A stretch of 64,000 nucleotides of DNA, taken from contig VLTN01000028.1 in the NCBI GenBank assembly GCA_008330645.1, positions 248,001 to 312,000 on the forward strand, read 5' to 3'. The number at the start of each line of letters is the position of its first letter. The stretch's first letter is position 1. The position numbers and the translations under genes were made by a program. The stretch is from Cafeteria roenbergensis. Its lineage: Eukaryota; Sar; Bigyra; Bicosoecida; Cafeteriaceae. The notes below the pieces were generated by a model that saw only the letters and a program-made list of their open reading frames with translations, was not told the DNA's origin and did no database searches. This document shows, piece by piece, positions 23,901 to 32,624 of the stretch.

Positions 23901-25769
23901 TTGGTGTCGCACGCGCTCCGCACGATGCAGTGCGTTTCGCTCGAGGACGGCGTCGTTGTGCTGAACGACTCTCTTGGAGCCCGATGCTACGACGACAACT
24001 GGTTCGGGTGGCTCTGGACTTCGATCGTGGGCATGATCCTGTACGGCATCGGCATTCCTGCCGGGCTCTACCTGCTCATGGTGGCCTCCCGCGAGGCGGC
24101 GGCGATGCGGGTGGCAGAGGTGAAGCACCAGAATCGCGCCAAGCGCATCGTCGAGCTGGTTCGTGAGGCCAGGACCCCCGTCGCAAGGGGCGGAGCCACG
24201 CCGCTTGGCGCGAGCGCACCCGCTGGCGCTGGTGCCGCGGCTGCCAGGGGGGCGGACGCTGCAGGAAGGCCCGAGGCAAGCGCCGAAGCAGCATTGGACT
24301 CTGCTCCTCAGCAGCACCCCCCCGACCGTGAAAAGAATGGTGGTCCATGTGAGGCGGCAGTGGCGTCGCCAGGCCATGCGCACCCGACTTCGGAACGCCA
24401 GCAGAGCACCTCTTCGTTTGATCAGCATGTCGACGCGTACGTGGACGACCCCCCTAGCCGAGTCAAGGAGCTGATCGGCAGGGTGGCCCAAGCGCTCGGA
24501 ACCCCGAAAGCAAGCGATGCTCCGCAACTGCTCGGCCATGCATCTCGCGCAGCTGGTCCCTCCGCTACCAGTTCTCGCACGGCAGGGGCAGAGTCAGCCA
24601 AGCTCCAGCAGGGCGTCAGGCCAGCGCCTCGCAGCGAAGCACACTCCCCGCCGCCAAACCCACCAGCAGACGACTCACGCAGAGTCCACCTCTTCGATTG
24701 GAAGAGTTCCAAGGCGAGCTCGGCTGGTCAGTCCCTCGGGCTCAGGCTCGCCGGCATTCCTGACCATGTTGTTCTCCGTGCTACGCAAACCCCGGGGGTT
24801 GATGAAGGCCTCTCTGCTCGCGTCCGTGAGCGCACACTTCAAGGCAGCACAGTTGTCACTCACGACGAGCTGGAGCAGTGGCGTGACGAAGACTTGAAGC
24901 ACGCTCGGGAGAATACTTCAGACGTGCTGGTGGACGCTGACCATTTGTTGTGGCCCTTCATCGTTGACTACAGGGAAGACGCGTACTACTGGTCGCTTGT
25001 GGAGATGGCAGAGTTCGCACTCATCGTCCTTGCAACAACGTTTGTGACCGACCCAGTGTCACAAATGAGTCTCATGCTCCTCTCCATCCTCGCCTTCATG
25101 CTGCTTGTCATCGTCAATCAGCCGTTCCGCTCCGACTTCTTCAACAGGGTTGAGCTCTTCAACGATGGACTTCAGATTCTGTCGCTGGTGGTCGGCATTT
25201 CGTTCGTCCGGGAGCCGCGGCCGATCTCCGAGGAGGCATCTGACGTGCTACTGCTGGTGATGATTTCCGCAAACCTGGTGAATCTCGCGTCATCAATCGT
25301 CCGCGACGTGTCAGACAAAGTGGACGACTGGAAGCGGCGTTCGTTCTGGGGCTCGTGGCGAGTGGCCGCGACCGCAAGGTCCGCGCGAAGGGCGAAGAGG
25401 GGGGGGCGCTCAGCGGGAGGCGGGAAGCAAGCCAAGCAGCGGGCGGCTCAGGCACAAGTCGCGCCCACTCTGATCGTGTGGGACGACGAAGGGGAGACCC
25501 TTGCAGGGAGGAGTGCGTGCAAGCAGGATTCGAGCAATCCTGGGGCTCAGGCTCCAGCAGCTGGGTCCACAGCCGAATCTGCTTCCGGCGAGGCGCTGTC
25601 TGGGGCTCGCCACCTCGCGGCTGCTGCGGAGACGACGGCGCAAGTCCCAACTGCGCAGTCCAAGGCAGAAATCGGGACCGCGTCCGCAAGAGGCAGCAGC
25701 AGCAGCAGCAGAGGACTGAGGGGGCACGCCAGGCTTCACGTTGACACCAGCATTGGCAACCCTGGCTAG
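17949..25769 (+). CDS. giant membrane receptor with three tandem periplasmic-binding-type domains
   Basis: A single 2,606-residue frame. A hydrophobic segment at about 43-58 acts as signal sequence or anchor. Three successive type-1 periplasmic-binding (Leu/Ile/Val-binding, ANF-receptor-like) modules start near residues 308 (LVLGQSTPLTGAAAGLG), 705 (LVFGQIVPISGLPDW) and 1130 (IVFGQSASFSGDTAGLG). Each repeats a GGING or similar loop, a DDAYNP-type motif and a GSVGS/GTVGT/GSTGT turn. A Cys-rich ephrin-receptor/TNFR-like region follows at about 1540-1820 (CPAGSVAADEG, CGPGRFQDRPGQTACLGC). Membrane segments lie near 1826, 1911, 2018, 2350, 2372, 2405 and 2434, with a disordered cytoplasmic loop of about 270 residues between the third and fourth of these. 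Family members bind amino acids or similar small ligands extracellularly; ligand and output here are unknown. An acceptor-like CGCAG at about 18070 leaves room for a different first exon. Confidence 0.85.
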   Translation: MLRPSSCCGRSSRTAGYRGPRGSSLVLEEQQRQRGTWLRRSPGVAKLAVLVAIIVSPSARALRFSLDVPDQVEALVDVALAHGWARIGFAPSAGGSNEQLWSDTEAEQALSLTLRNHNLPPWEPADAQLVIASPLTSAAVQALATSVAGTPARLGLLSASCASGTGADDAAAAAASQGPASALLGQPALRLPPVGSLCVRPLPPQMELDRGTNVTRIGEAWLESTDASSVSYSADVAWRWEGLSLGPLASKCGANCTTGALREGFVWEYTAGPETAQAGGTGVRRFLAPGVSNRTSCGAPTGLLPAAQRSLVLGQSTPLTGAAAGLGVSMQQGMLRAIRHHPSSHGRRLVLLSLDDAYVPAKTAANVRRLVEEVGIFALVGSVGSATGAAVVDYLNDMGVPHIGQLSGANVFRYPPRRFTINVRAAYADEAAAMVDEVTQFGLSKVALVAQNDTYGKAGLVGLETALGPRGLKLHSIGYYSSSDIPGTIEGAISAINSTGEDPEAVVFFALADAAALAMPLLRKQMPGAMFMLASPISPPSLLKALAANPAVGSTSAAASIVDGSFVTQAVWPPDLSFGDSTRADVNWVDKEGEYALALVALALDAIPAPDGGGWVGLDLINAINDRSVFRVDTSTATGNAVRILGPYSAACSQGMRSVVKTRLTKVPANSEPAGPGEGSLLTTITGVFQFDSCGVLDTSAVELAEPLVFGQIVPISGLPDWAEQMTLGVRAAFDDANRDGGINGRFANLVTADDGYNPTLAATEVRKMVEDQKVLAIVGTVGTGTALAMLEYLKPLKVPLIAAVSGARELRRPFTAAAVNIRASYDDEAYLLVDTAVRAGRTRCSVFFQDDGFGRSGLEGARVALWNNGLAIHSNASYDRSLGDTSQALAVLSERTPPEAVIVFAVTGPAVEFICSSSLLPSWESVWYLLPSVVGEDFGDSLGGDCASRVRVFVSRTLPDPTNSSVGVVKAFQQSIDRRCGGEGACAYTSQALEGYLGARLLLQAVARAGSEIDAYSADPSDSFEPARRAARESLLQSIYDAGMFSFEKLRVGPYGGECGNAAEVGAVNLGCECNQGMHNVFLTELVAGAPQYLPSGVLVTPFGFERRPEGDVFFESCGVSVEYRPQSEQPIVFGQSASFSGDTAGLGTGMQRGIRAAFSFTNGRGGINGKEVRLVSFDDAYNPARAISNTQEALSAHRVFGYIGSTGTPTASAVFPLVTEAKVPWIGALTGAGFLRSPFVPTIVNARASYTDECAAMTKHLVAMGISKVAFFGQDDSFGGAGLSGITLSLKFHRLSLMVDSRYPKGTEAVHSGIVAMLSLPEPPEAIVMFGTSKPLGRFAAILRVTFDSLGYKQPVLYATSFVGARAWRRATVSAMALEASTPIPDYLENMFVASVVPVPDDASHPLVAAYQQDMREAGLVSGPVGSVGQPSKFEYESLEGWIVGRLTTMALQRSASATRADFLKAFYTTSYFQIAAGSQALGPFIDGDCNQGSRRIWIVRANADLSVATGSVGDYLLDESFDFSDLGCGVLAEYSKPNCPDGSERVSLSNTTEAFTCHKCARGFFSSGGAPCRECPAGSVAADEGSPACIKCGPGRFQDRPGQTACLGCDIFSFSTGAANARCTSCGPNAMTFSEGATSRAACMCSPGYFGSPHVEPDATVLEAVRLGADPPPLPGSDGSMEAVELVPGTSYVPIAHQDGLCRPCPVGARCCRSEAEGVPETAASALNSTAASTAQRCRTGTIMPLPTSGHIESTRLPATMVACNPAQSCVGVERESQLNESRRCAVGYEGLHCGHCVDGFYNFYGVCNPCGSDDEAWGRAAGMALFILVIVLSALELSTRKSTYTGLGLMLNSLQIGGLFNAVFARWPRMADSFYAAAAVVTFRLDSFSPECKLQHLYPRDIFERQIMWLVLPCGFALVYVVIYGIVLCLRALIVQCGCTVRGRYLGYCGMLRMLTLPFPKLNATFVSGFSRLAISGYPVLVSHALRTMQCVSLEDGVVVLNDSLGARCYDDNWFGWLWTSIVGMILYGIGIPAGLYLLMVASREAAAMRVAEVKHQNRAKRIVELVREARTPVARGGATPLGASAPAGAGAAAARGADAAGRPEASAEAALDSAPQQHPPDREKNGGPCEAAVASPGHAHPTSERQQSTSSFDQHVDAYVDDPPSRVKELIGRVAQALGTPKASDAPQLLGHASRAAGPSATSSRTAGAESAKLQQGVRPAPRSEAHSPPPNPPADDSRRVHLFDWKSSKASSAGQSLGLRLAGIPDHVVLRATQTPGVDEGLSARVRERTLQGSTVVTHDELEQWRDEDLKHARENTSDVLVDADHLLWPFIVDYREDAYYWSLVEMAEFALIVLATTFVTDPVSQMSLMLLSILAFMLLVIVNQPFRSDFFNRVELFNDGLQILSLVVGISFVREPRPISEEASDVLLLVMISANLVNLASSIVRDVSDKVDDWKRRSFWGSWRVAATARSARRAKRGGRSAGGGKQAKQRAAQAQVAPTLIVWDDEGETLAGRSACKQDSSNPGAQAPAAGSTAESASGEALSGARHLAAAAETTAQVPTAQSKAEIGTASARGSSSSSRGLRGHARLHVDTSIGNPG

Positions 25770-26092
25770 GCGCCCAGCTTGGCCGAAAAGTGTCGAGCAA
25801 TGAGCGACGGGACAGGAGTTTCCCCGGTGGCAGGGTGGCGGGGAGCTGCTCCACAGGCTCCACGCTCATTGCACTGCGCTTGGGCTGTCGCAGCGGCGCG
25901 AGTGGCGCAGCGCATCGCTGCGTGCTCGGGCGCACCGAGTGCCTGGAGAGCTGCTGTTGCTGGGGCTTGCGCAAGGCCGCAGCACTGCAAACAGCACGCA
26001 CTCGCGGACACCCTGCGACTGGCACTCAAGCCTTGCGCGCGTCCCCCACTGGGCGAGGCGCGAATCACGGGGGTCGCGGCTCGGGGCGCCCG
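25770..26092. other. convergent intergenic region
   Basis: These 323 bases lie between the stops of the receptor gene (plus) and the secreted-protein gene (minus) and presumably hold both 3' untranslated regions. I see no canonical AATAAA and no other feature. Confidence 0.5.
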
Positions 26093-27064
26093 TCAGGACA
26101 TGGCTGCCGCCCCGGTCAAGTAGTAGTCGATCGGGTGCACCGACAGGCTCCGGCCTCCCTGGTTGTTCCCAAAGGCCACATAACCCGAGGAATCCGAGCC
26201 TGGCTCGGCGCCCTCGGGGTAGAGCGCCGCGAAGTACGCCCACGTCGGCGGCTGGCTCAGCAGGCCCGACAGCTTGAGGTTGGGGATGGAGGTTGGCATG
26301 GGCGCCGTCTCAACGGGAGCGTACGTCCCGTTGGATGTGAGCCACACGTACCCGAACTGCGTGCCCGCCGAGTTGAGCATCGCGATCCCGCCGAGCGTGT
26401 CGATGTTGTGGGTGTTGTCGCACTTGGCCCACATGGACGCGGGCAGCGGCTGCACGAGCTGCTCGGCATGCGTAATCTTGTGCGCATCGAGGTCGATGGT
26501 GATCATCCAATCGGCCCTGTGCTGCGCCGAAGTCTTGACACCCACCCACATGATGTTTTGGTTGCTGCACTGCGTCGTGCCGCCGATGGGGACGGTGTCG
26601 TTGGCCAACACGTACGAGCTGATGTCAACCACCTGGGACACGCCGCCGTTGAGCACGCGCACAACGTGGGTGCTTCCGTTGGCTCCGAGCGCCACGGTGA
26701 AAGCGCCCCCAGTGGCCTTGTCGAGGTGCAGGTTGTGGGCGATGGCACCTGGAATGGCGGTCTTGCTGGACACCACGCCTGTCGAGACCGTGATGTTGTA
26801 CAGCCACGAGTTGCTCTTCCGGTCCGTGGTGGTGAACATGCAGCAGTCGCCGTACGGGCGGCAGCGAAACGCGTCCACGTCCACGCGCTCCTGCGGGCCG
26901 ATGGGGACCGTGGCCACCGCGGAGCCGCGCTGCGCAAATCCGTCCAAGTTGAACAGACTCACGCTGCCGGCGGCGTAGTCTGGCGTCATGCCGATCCAGA
27001 CGTGGGCCGAGGCAAGTGCAGGGGCCAGGGCGGCCGCGAGCAGGGCGGGCAGGCATCCCCGCAT
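26093..27064 (-). CDS. secreted protein of unknown function
   Basis: A 323-residue single-exon frame. The N-terminus is a classical signal peptide (MRGCLPALLAAALAPALASA, likely cut after residue 20). The mature part has regular beta-strand-like stretches, with SLFNLDGF, VDVDAFRCRPYGDCCMF, AIAHNLHLDKATGGAF and HNIDTLGGIAMLN, suggesting a beta-propeller-like fold, though I cannot assign a family. Several N-glycosylation sequons are present (NITV, NGST, NGTY) and no membrane segment follows the signal, so secretion or residence in the endomembrane system is likely. It has few low-complexity runs compared with its neighbours. Confidence 0.8.
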   Translation of the reverse strand: MRGCLPALLAAALAPALASAHVWIGMTPDYAAGSVSLFNLDGFAQRGSAVATVPIGPQERVDVDAFRCRPYGDCCMFTTTDRKSNSWLYNITVSTGVVSSKTAIPGAIAHNLHLDKATGGAFTVALGANGSTHVVRVLNGGVSQVVDISSYVLANDTVPIGGTTQCSNQNIMWVGVKTSAQHRADWMITIDLDAHKITHAEQLVQPLPASMWAKCDNTHNIDTLGGIAMLNSAGTQFGYVWLTSNGTYAPVETAPMPTSIPNLKLSGLLSQPPTWAYFAALYPEGAEPGSDSSGYVAFGNNQGGRSLSVHPIDYYLTGAAAMS

Positions 27065-27577
27065 GGTCCCACGCGGCGTTCAGGAGTGGCACATGCGGCG
27101 AAAAAGGCGGGCAGCGCCGTCAGGCTTTGCCAAGTTGCACTTTGTCATCGGCTTTTTCGCAGCAAACAGAGCGCCGTCGCGGGCTGCTGGCCTCGTGGTG
27201 CAGGCAGCGGCGCTTGCGCGCGTGCCCGGTATGCCGCCGACCCCATTCGCCTCAGGACCGTGCTACTGGTGCAAGTCTCCCGTTCCGCGCCGCAGGACCT
27301 GTAGTTTGCGGCTGCCGCCCCGAGGCGCGCGCGCGACCCTGGGAGTGAGGCGAGTGCTGGGGCAGGCCCGCTTGTGTGCCAGCCCGCGCGTGAGTGGGGG
27401 GCTTCTGTGGCGTGCTCTTGGTGCAGCGGTGGCGTCCACGGCAGCGCGCACGGTCTCGCGCGCATGTGGCCTGCCTGTCGGGCTCTGCCGGCCGCTCCAC
27501 TTTGAGCTGGGGCTCCGCACCGCAATTCCTCGCGCTGCCAGGACTTTGAGGCACCCGTTGGCTCGCTGCAGTGAAGC
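27065..27577. other. divergent promoter region
   Basis: These 513 bases separate the starts of the secreted-protein gene (minus) and the NOC3-like gene (plus). Overlapping open frames here show no motif. I see no RNA gene or repeat. Confidence 0.5.
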
Positions 27578-30500
27578 ATGCACAGCGGGGCATCGTCGGC
27601 TCGGCGTGCGGCTGCGGTGGCAAAGTCTGGGGCGGCCGCAAGCAAGGGCCGCAAGCGTCAGCGGTCGCACGGGCGCCCGTCGCCTGGCGCCGGGGCCGAC
27701 AGCGATGAAGACATGGAGATGCCGTTCGAGCGCATGGGGATGCGGCGCCCCTTTGGCGCCGAGTGGCACGACGGCGAGCAGGCGGCGCGCATGCCCGTAA
27801 AGGGGGCCGACGGCCAGATGGAGTCCCTTATGAGCTACCGGCAGGAGCAGGCGGCGCGCGAGCGGGCCGAGGCTGCGCGGCCATACGCAATCCAGCAGAT
27901 GCGCGAGGACGCTGAGGACTCGCAGCGGGCCGCTGCTGCAGGGGAGAGCGAGGCTCACATGAGCAAGAAGGAGCGCCGGGCGGCCAAGGCTGCCAGGCGC
28001 GCCGCTCAGGCGCCGCCGGGCGCCGAGGGAGCGGAGGACGACAGCGACGATGGCGAGCCGCTGGACGCAGGCCTTGACGCGGAGGATTTTGGGGCGGAGA
28101 GGGACGCGGCCAAGGCCGGCGCCTCCGAGGTGCTTGCTGAGATCAAGGCCGAGCGGGCAGCGAAGCGGGCTCGGGGGGAGGCCGTTGCCGGGCCGCCCAA
28201 GAGCAAGGGCAGCGACGCCACCACTCGCCGGCTGGTGGAGGCGCTGGGCAGGGGCAGCTACCGCGCGTGGCTCAAGCTGCCGCGCCAGGAGCGTATCACG
28301 CGCCGGCAGCGCGCCCTCGCCCGCATCGCGGATCTCTCGCAGGGCATCATTGCAGCCCCTGAGAAGTGCGTGGGCACGGGCAAGTCGGTCGAGGAGGCCG
28401 AGTCGGAGGCCGCCAGCGGCGCGGCCGGCGCGGCGGCGGACAACGGGTCCTCCAAGGGCAAAAAGGACGCGCTCGCTGAGCTCCACGCGTTCTGTAGTGA
28501 GGGCGACCCCGTGATCCGCCGGGCGGCCATGCTCTCCGAGCTGGAGGTGCTGAAGGACATTGTGCCCGGCTACCGCATCAGGGTGGAGGGCGCGGACGGG
28601 GGTCAGGGCGAGGGCGCAGTGCGGCTCTCGAGGGAGGTGAAGAAGCTTCGGCGGTTCGAGGCCGCGCTCGTGGCCGCCTACCGCCGCTTCCTCGTCTACG
28701 TTGAGGCGACTGTGCGGGAGATGCCCTCAGCCGCGCAGGTGGCGGCAGAGGCCGCCCGCAGCGGCGCTGAGGGGGCGGCGGCTGCCGCCGGTCACGACGA
28801 CATCACGGCCGCCGCCGAGCGCGTTGCGTCTCTCCCGTTCCGCCAGCGCAAAACCGCCGAGCGCAAGGCCGTCCAGGCTGCCGACAGGGGCCTCGTCACC
28901 TCCGACGCGGACGCCGCCACGGCGCGCGCCCTGGGTCTGGACGCCCTGCGCTGCCAGTGCACCATGCTCTCGGAGCTGCCGCACTTCAACTTCGCGAGGA
29001 ACCTCATTGCGGCCGTGGTCCCGCGCGCCGCCTGCCACGCGGACAACGAGGTGGCTGACATCTGCACGGCTGCTCTGCGCCGCCTGTTCAGCGGGGACAC
29101 TTCCCCCGGGTCGGAGGCCTCCCTGGAGGCCGTCCGCGCCGCGGCCAGGCTGGTTCGCAAGCGGGGCAGCCGCATGCGGCCCGCCTTCGTGCGCGCCCTC
29201 GCGTCTCTCCCCATTCGCGCGTCGCTCATCGAGGAGGACCGCCGCGAGAGACGCGAGCGCGCCGCGGCGAAGGCCCGCAAGGGCCGCAAGAAGGGCGTCA
29301 ACGCCGGCCAGGACGAGGTGGCAGCCGCCATGGCAATGGCCGACGCCGACGACCGCGACAAGCGCATCCAGGCCCAGGTGGACATGCTGGCGTCGCTCTT
29401 CCACGTGTACTTCCGCCTCCTGCGGGCGGAGCGCAACGGAAAGACCCTGCCCATCGTGCTGGAAGGACTGGCCAAGTTCGCCCACCTCGCCGACGTCGCC
29501 ATCGTCACGGACCTGGTGGCCGCCCTGCGCGACCTGGTGGCCTCCTCAACCGTAATCAGCTACTCAGAGGCGCAGGCAATGGTCGACACCGGGGGCGGCG
29601 AGGGCGCGGCCGCTGCGGCCATGGCGGCGGGGGCCGAGGCGGAGGAGGCGCTGCGTCTTTCCAGGCAGCTTGCCAAGGCCCACAGCGCGGAGCGGGCGGG
29701 CGTCGTCGGCGGCTACACCACTTCCGGCGAGCGGGTGGAGTCGCTTGCTCAAGCGACCACCTTTGGCGCGTTTACGGGCCCGCAGGAGGGTCAGGGAGCT
29801 GGCCGGCGAAACCGCCGCTCCAAGAGCGGCAGAGCCCTGGAGCCCCCCTCTCAGGCAGAGCTGGCGTCGCTCGGCTTGCTCTGCCCCACCGGGCTGGGAA
29901 TCCGCATCCCAGCCGCCACCGCCTTTGGGGTGGTGCAGACGGCCATGCGCGTGCTGGCCGGCCCCGGAAAGTCGCTCAACATCAGCCCCGGAGACTTTGT
30001 GGCGTTCGCCTACCGCGCCCTGCTGGCAGTGTGCAGCCCGCCCCGGCCCGAGGACGACGCCGCTGGCAGCGGCAGCGCCAGCGGCAGCGGCAGCGGCAGC
30101 GGCAGCGGCAGCGGCAGCGGCAGCGGCGCTGCTGGGCGGGCAGGGCGGCGCGGCCGCGGGCCGGCGGCCGACCCCTCCAACGCCGCGGCCGTCGCCGACG
30201 CCGCAGCTGTCGCCGACGTTCGTCTCGCCATCCGCACCGTGTCTTCGTGCATCCTGCAGCGCCAGGAAGAGGACCTAGACCGGGTCGCCGCCTTCTTCAA
30301 CCGTATCCTCATCGTGGCCTGCACGCAGCCCCCCGCCTGTGCGGCCGCGCTCGTCGCCCTGGCCCGGTCTGTCCTCGGCAGGTATCCCTCCGTCGCCCAG
30401 ACGCTGGACAACCCCGCCGACCGCGTGGCCAGGGGCAACCACGTCGTCGACGGCGGCGCCCTCGCTGCAGCCGCCGGGCTCTCGGCCACCGCATGGTCCA

Positions 30501-32023
30501 TGTGCGGGGCTCTGCTGAGGCACTGGCACCCCGCAGTGCGCAACGTGGCCCAGGCGCTCGCCTCCCGCAAGCCGCCCCCGCCGTCCGCCAACGCCATCGC
30601 CGTGCTCGATGCCCTCAGCACGGCCGAGGCCGAGGGGGTGGCCGTGATGCCCCGCCCCCCCGGCCAGCTCGGCGTCCTCATCCGCTCTGCCGAGGCCCTG
30701 GGCAAGGCCAAGGAGCGACTCCGCCGCGCAGCCGACGAGCTCGAGCAGGCAGCGGGGGGCCCCGAGGGGCTTCCCGGGGCCAGCGACGAGGACGAGGACG
30801 AGGGTGAGGACGAGGACGAGGACGACGCTGACTCGCTTGCAGGGGGGGCTGAGGTGCCCCCTGCTTGGGGATACGGCCCTGCCGACACCGTGCAGTCACA
30901 GCTCGAGGCTTGGGCCGTCTCGCCTGCCGAGGGCAGGCAGGCGGCGATTCATTGCGCCGCAGACGCCGAGGCAGCGCTCGGTTCCCGCGCGCCCGGCCGC
31001 GCCGCTCTCATGTCCGGCAGCCTCGCCGAGGCGGTGCTGGCGAGCGAGGAGGCGGTGTGGGCGCTGGCGGACGGAAAGAGCGACGCGGCATCCCTCGCCA
31101 TGGCCGTCGGCGCCGACGCCGCAACCCTCTCCAGCGCCTCGGGGCAGGGCCGCCTCCCCCGAGTGACGTCAGCCAAGGGGGCCGCGGCACGAGCCGGGCC
31201 CTTGGCAGCCGCGGCAGCCGCGGCAGAGGCCGGCATCGACATCGCTGACCAGCTGTGGTGGGACGACCTGGAGAGGTCGATGCGCCTGCCAGCGATGGGC
31301 GCAGAGCTCGAGGACGTTCCGAGCAATGACGAGGACGAGGACGACGAGGAGGACGAGGAGGAGGAGGACGGCTCCGACGCTGTTCTTGCGGCAGCTGTGG
31401 CAAGCAAACCAGCCAAGGCCGCCAAGGTTGCCGCAGAGGTGGCTCCCCGCCTGGTGGGCATGCCTGCCGCCCCACAGGGCGCCGACTTGCTCCGTGTGGA
31501 CCATGCCGCAGGCGTCGCCGACTTTGGCAGCTCCGACGAGGAGGGCGATGCCGAGGACGAGGAGGCGGAGGAGGACGACGACGACGAGGAGGACGGCGCG
31601 GGGCGCAGCGGCGGCAGCCGCAAGCATCTCAAGGGGGGGCGGCGGCGCCACGGCGGCGATGACAGCGGCGAGGCTGGAGCGGGCGGGGGACGTGGCCGCG
31701 GCGGCAGCGGCGGGCGTGGCGGCGGGCGAGGCGGTGGGCGAGGCGGCGGGCGTGGCGGCAAACGCCCCCGTGACGACGGCGCAGAGGCCACCGGCTCTGC
31801 CAAGCGCGGCCGGGGCGCTTCGCGGGGCGGAGGCCGTGGCGGCGGCGAAGTTGGCCGCCGGGGAGGCTTTGGCGGGCGCGACGGAGGCCGTGGCGGCGGC
31901 AGGGGCGGCCGAGGTGGCTTTGGCGGACGTGAAGGCGGTGGGGGTGGCCGCGGCCGAAGCAGCGGAGGTAGCGGCGGCCGGGGGCGTGGAGGCGGCCGGG
32001 GCCGGGGCGGCGGCCGCCGCTGA
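27578..32023 (+). CDS. NOC3L: nucleolar complex protein 3 (NOC3/FAD24 family) with RGG tail
   Basis: A 1,481-residue single-exon frame. NOC3 acts with NOC2 in nucleolar and nuclear pre-60S ribosome maturation and has also been linked to replication licensing. Family signatures in order: LKDIVPGYRIR near 326 followed by VKKLRRFEAAL, the block MLSELPHFNFARNLI near 463, VLEGLAKFAHLADVAIVTDL near 626, the NISPGDFVAFAYRAL region near 805, and a late LRHWHPAVRNVAQAL segment near 984. Human NOC3L is about 800 residues. Here the extra length comes from a charged N-terminus, a Gly-Ser run at about 829-850, acidic runs, and a C-terminal RGG/GRG tail from about 1368 to the end. An RGG tail suggests RNA binding and nucleolar retention, and I do not recall one in NOC3 from model species. 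Confidence 0.9.
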   Translation: MHSGASSARRAAAVAKSGAAASKGRKRQRSHGRPSPGAGADSDEDMEMPFERMGMRRPFGAEWHDGEQAARMPVKGADGQMESLMSYRQEQAARERAEAARPYAIQQMREDAEDSQRAAAAGESEAHMSKKERRAAKAARRAAQAPPGAEGAEDDSDDGEPLDAGLDAEDFGAERDAAKAGASEVLAEIKAERAAKRARGEAVAGPPKSKGSDATTRRLVEALGRGSYRAWLKLPRQERITRRQRALARIADLSQGIIAAPEKCVGTGKSVEEAESEAASGAAGAAADNGSSKGKKDALAELHAFCSEGDPVIRRAAMLSELEVLKDIVPGYRIRVEGADGGQGEGAVRLSREVKKLRRFEAALVAAYRRFLVYVEATVREMPSAAQVAAEAARSGAEGAAAAAGHDDITAAAERVASLPFRQRKTAERKAVQAADRGLVTSDADAATARALGLDALRCQCTMLSELPHFNFARNLIAAVVPRAACHADNEVADICTAALRRLFSGDTSPGSEASLEAVRAAARLVRKRGSRMRPAFVRALASLPIRASLIEEDRRERRERAAAKARKGRKKGVNAGQDEVAAAMAMADADDRDKRIQAQVDMLASLFHVYFRLLRAERNGKTLPIVLEGLAKFAHLADVAIVTDLVAALRDLVASSTVISYSEAQAMVDTGGGEGAAAAAMAAGAEAEEALRLSRQLAKAHSAERAGVVGGYTTSGERVESLAQATTFGAFTGPQEGQGAGRRNRRSKSGRALEPPSQAELASLGLLCPTGLGIRIPAATAFGVVQTAMRVLAGPGKSLNISPGDFVAFAYRALLAVCSPPRPEDDAAGSGSASGSGSGSGSGSGSGSGAAGRAGRRGRGPAADPSNAAAVADAAAVADVRLAIRTVSSCILQRQEEDLDRVAAFFNRILIVACTQPPACAAALVALARSVLGRYPSVAQTLDNPADRVARGNHVVDGGALAAAAGLSATAWSMCGALLRHWHPAVRNVAQALASRKPPPPSANAIAVLDALSTAEAEGVAVMPRPPGQLGVLIRSAEALGKAKERLRRAADELEQAAGGPEGLPGASDEDEDEGEDEDEDDADSLAGGAEVPPAWGYGPADTVQSQLEAWAVSPAEGRQAAIHCAADAEAALGSRAPGRAALMSGSLAEAVLASEEAVWALADGKSDAASLAMAVGADAATLSSASGQGRLPRVTSAKGAAARAGPLAAAAAAAEAGIDIADQLWWDDLERSMRLPAMGAELEDVPSNDEDEDDEEDEEEEDGSDAVLAAAVASKPAKAAKVAAEVAPRLVGMPAAPQGADLLRVDHAAGVADFGSSDEEGDAEDEEAEEDDDDEEDGAGRSGGSRKHLKGGRRRHGGDDSGEAGAGGGRGRGGSGGRGGGRGGGRGGGRGGKRPRDDGAEATGSAKRGRGASRGGGRGGGEVGRRGGFGGRDGGRGGGRGGRGGFGGREGGGGGRGRSSGGSGGRGRGGGRGRGGGRR
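30063..30128 (+). repeat. GGCAGC microsatellite coding for Gly-Ser
   Basis: About eleven units of GGCAGC, with one or two variants, inside the NOC3-like coding region. It encodes a Gly-Ser linker, and the length is likely to vary between strains. Confidence 0.9.
31680..32020 (+). repeat. RGG/GRG-coding GC-rich repeat tract
   Basis: An imperfect GGC/CGT/GGG-rich tract of about 340 bases encoding alternating Gly and Arg (GGRGGGRGGGRGG) at the end of the NOC3-like protein. The minus strand gives long meaningless Ala/Pro/Ser frames over the same bases. Confidence 0.9.
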
Positions 32024-32624
32024 TGGCTGCGCAGGCCGATGGAGCACCGCGTGCGGCAGCGGGCAGCCGACTGATCGGTTGCGGGCCGAATTGCGAGATG
32101 CCACGCGCCCTGAAATTCACGGTGACCGATGCATCAAGCCGTCTGGCAACTCCGCGCAGCCACAGCTCGCCCCTTGTCAAGCCACCCCTTGTCAAGCCAC
32201 CCCGTGCCAGCGCCGCGCAGACGCCACACCCTCTGCGACTGCGCTCTCTCTCGGACAAAACGCTGGCGCAGCGAGGACCGCAATCACGCGGCCCAACGCC
32301 GCGAGCAACGCCTCACACCGCCTGCCTCGCCGTCTGCCTGCGTGATGGATGGAGTGCGCGAGTGATGCTTGCGCGATCGATTGACAATCAGATCCATTGG
32401 AGCAGACACGCCGCCCAACCCACTCACTCAACCCTCCCCTGGAGGGTCCCAAGGCAGCCGCAGCTGCCACCGGTCACGGCAGCACGAGCCAGCCGGCCGC
32501 TGTCATTGCCCGGTCGCAGCCGCTGCAGCTGCCATTGCTGCCGCTGCCACTGCCGCCATAGTTGCCACTGCACCGCGCCCACAGCCACAGAGCGGCCACC
32601 CACCCGTCCCACCGCGGCGCTGTC
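32024..32624. other. convergent intergenic region with small repeats
   Basis: These 601 bases lie between the stops of the NOC3-like gene and the NDUFA12 gene. They contain two perfect copies of a 15-base unit (CCCTTGTCAAGCCAC, 32171-32200) and an imperfect CTGCxGCCA-type repeat near 32517-32570. No gene is supported. Confidence 0.5.
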
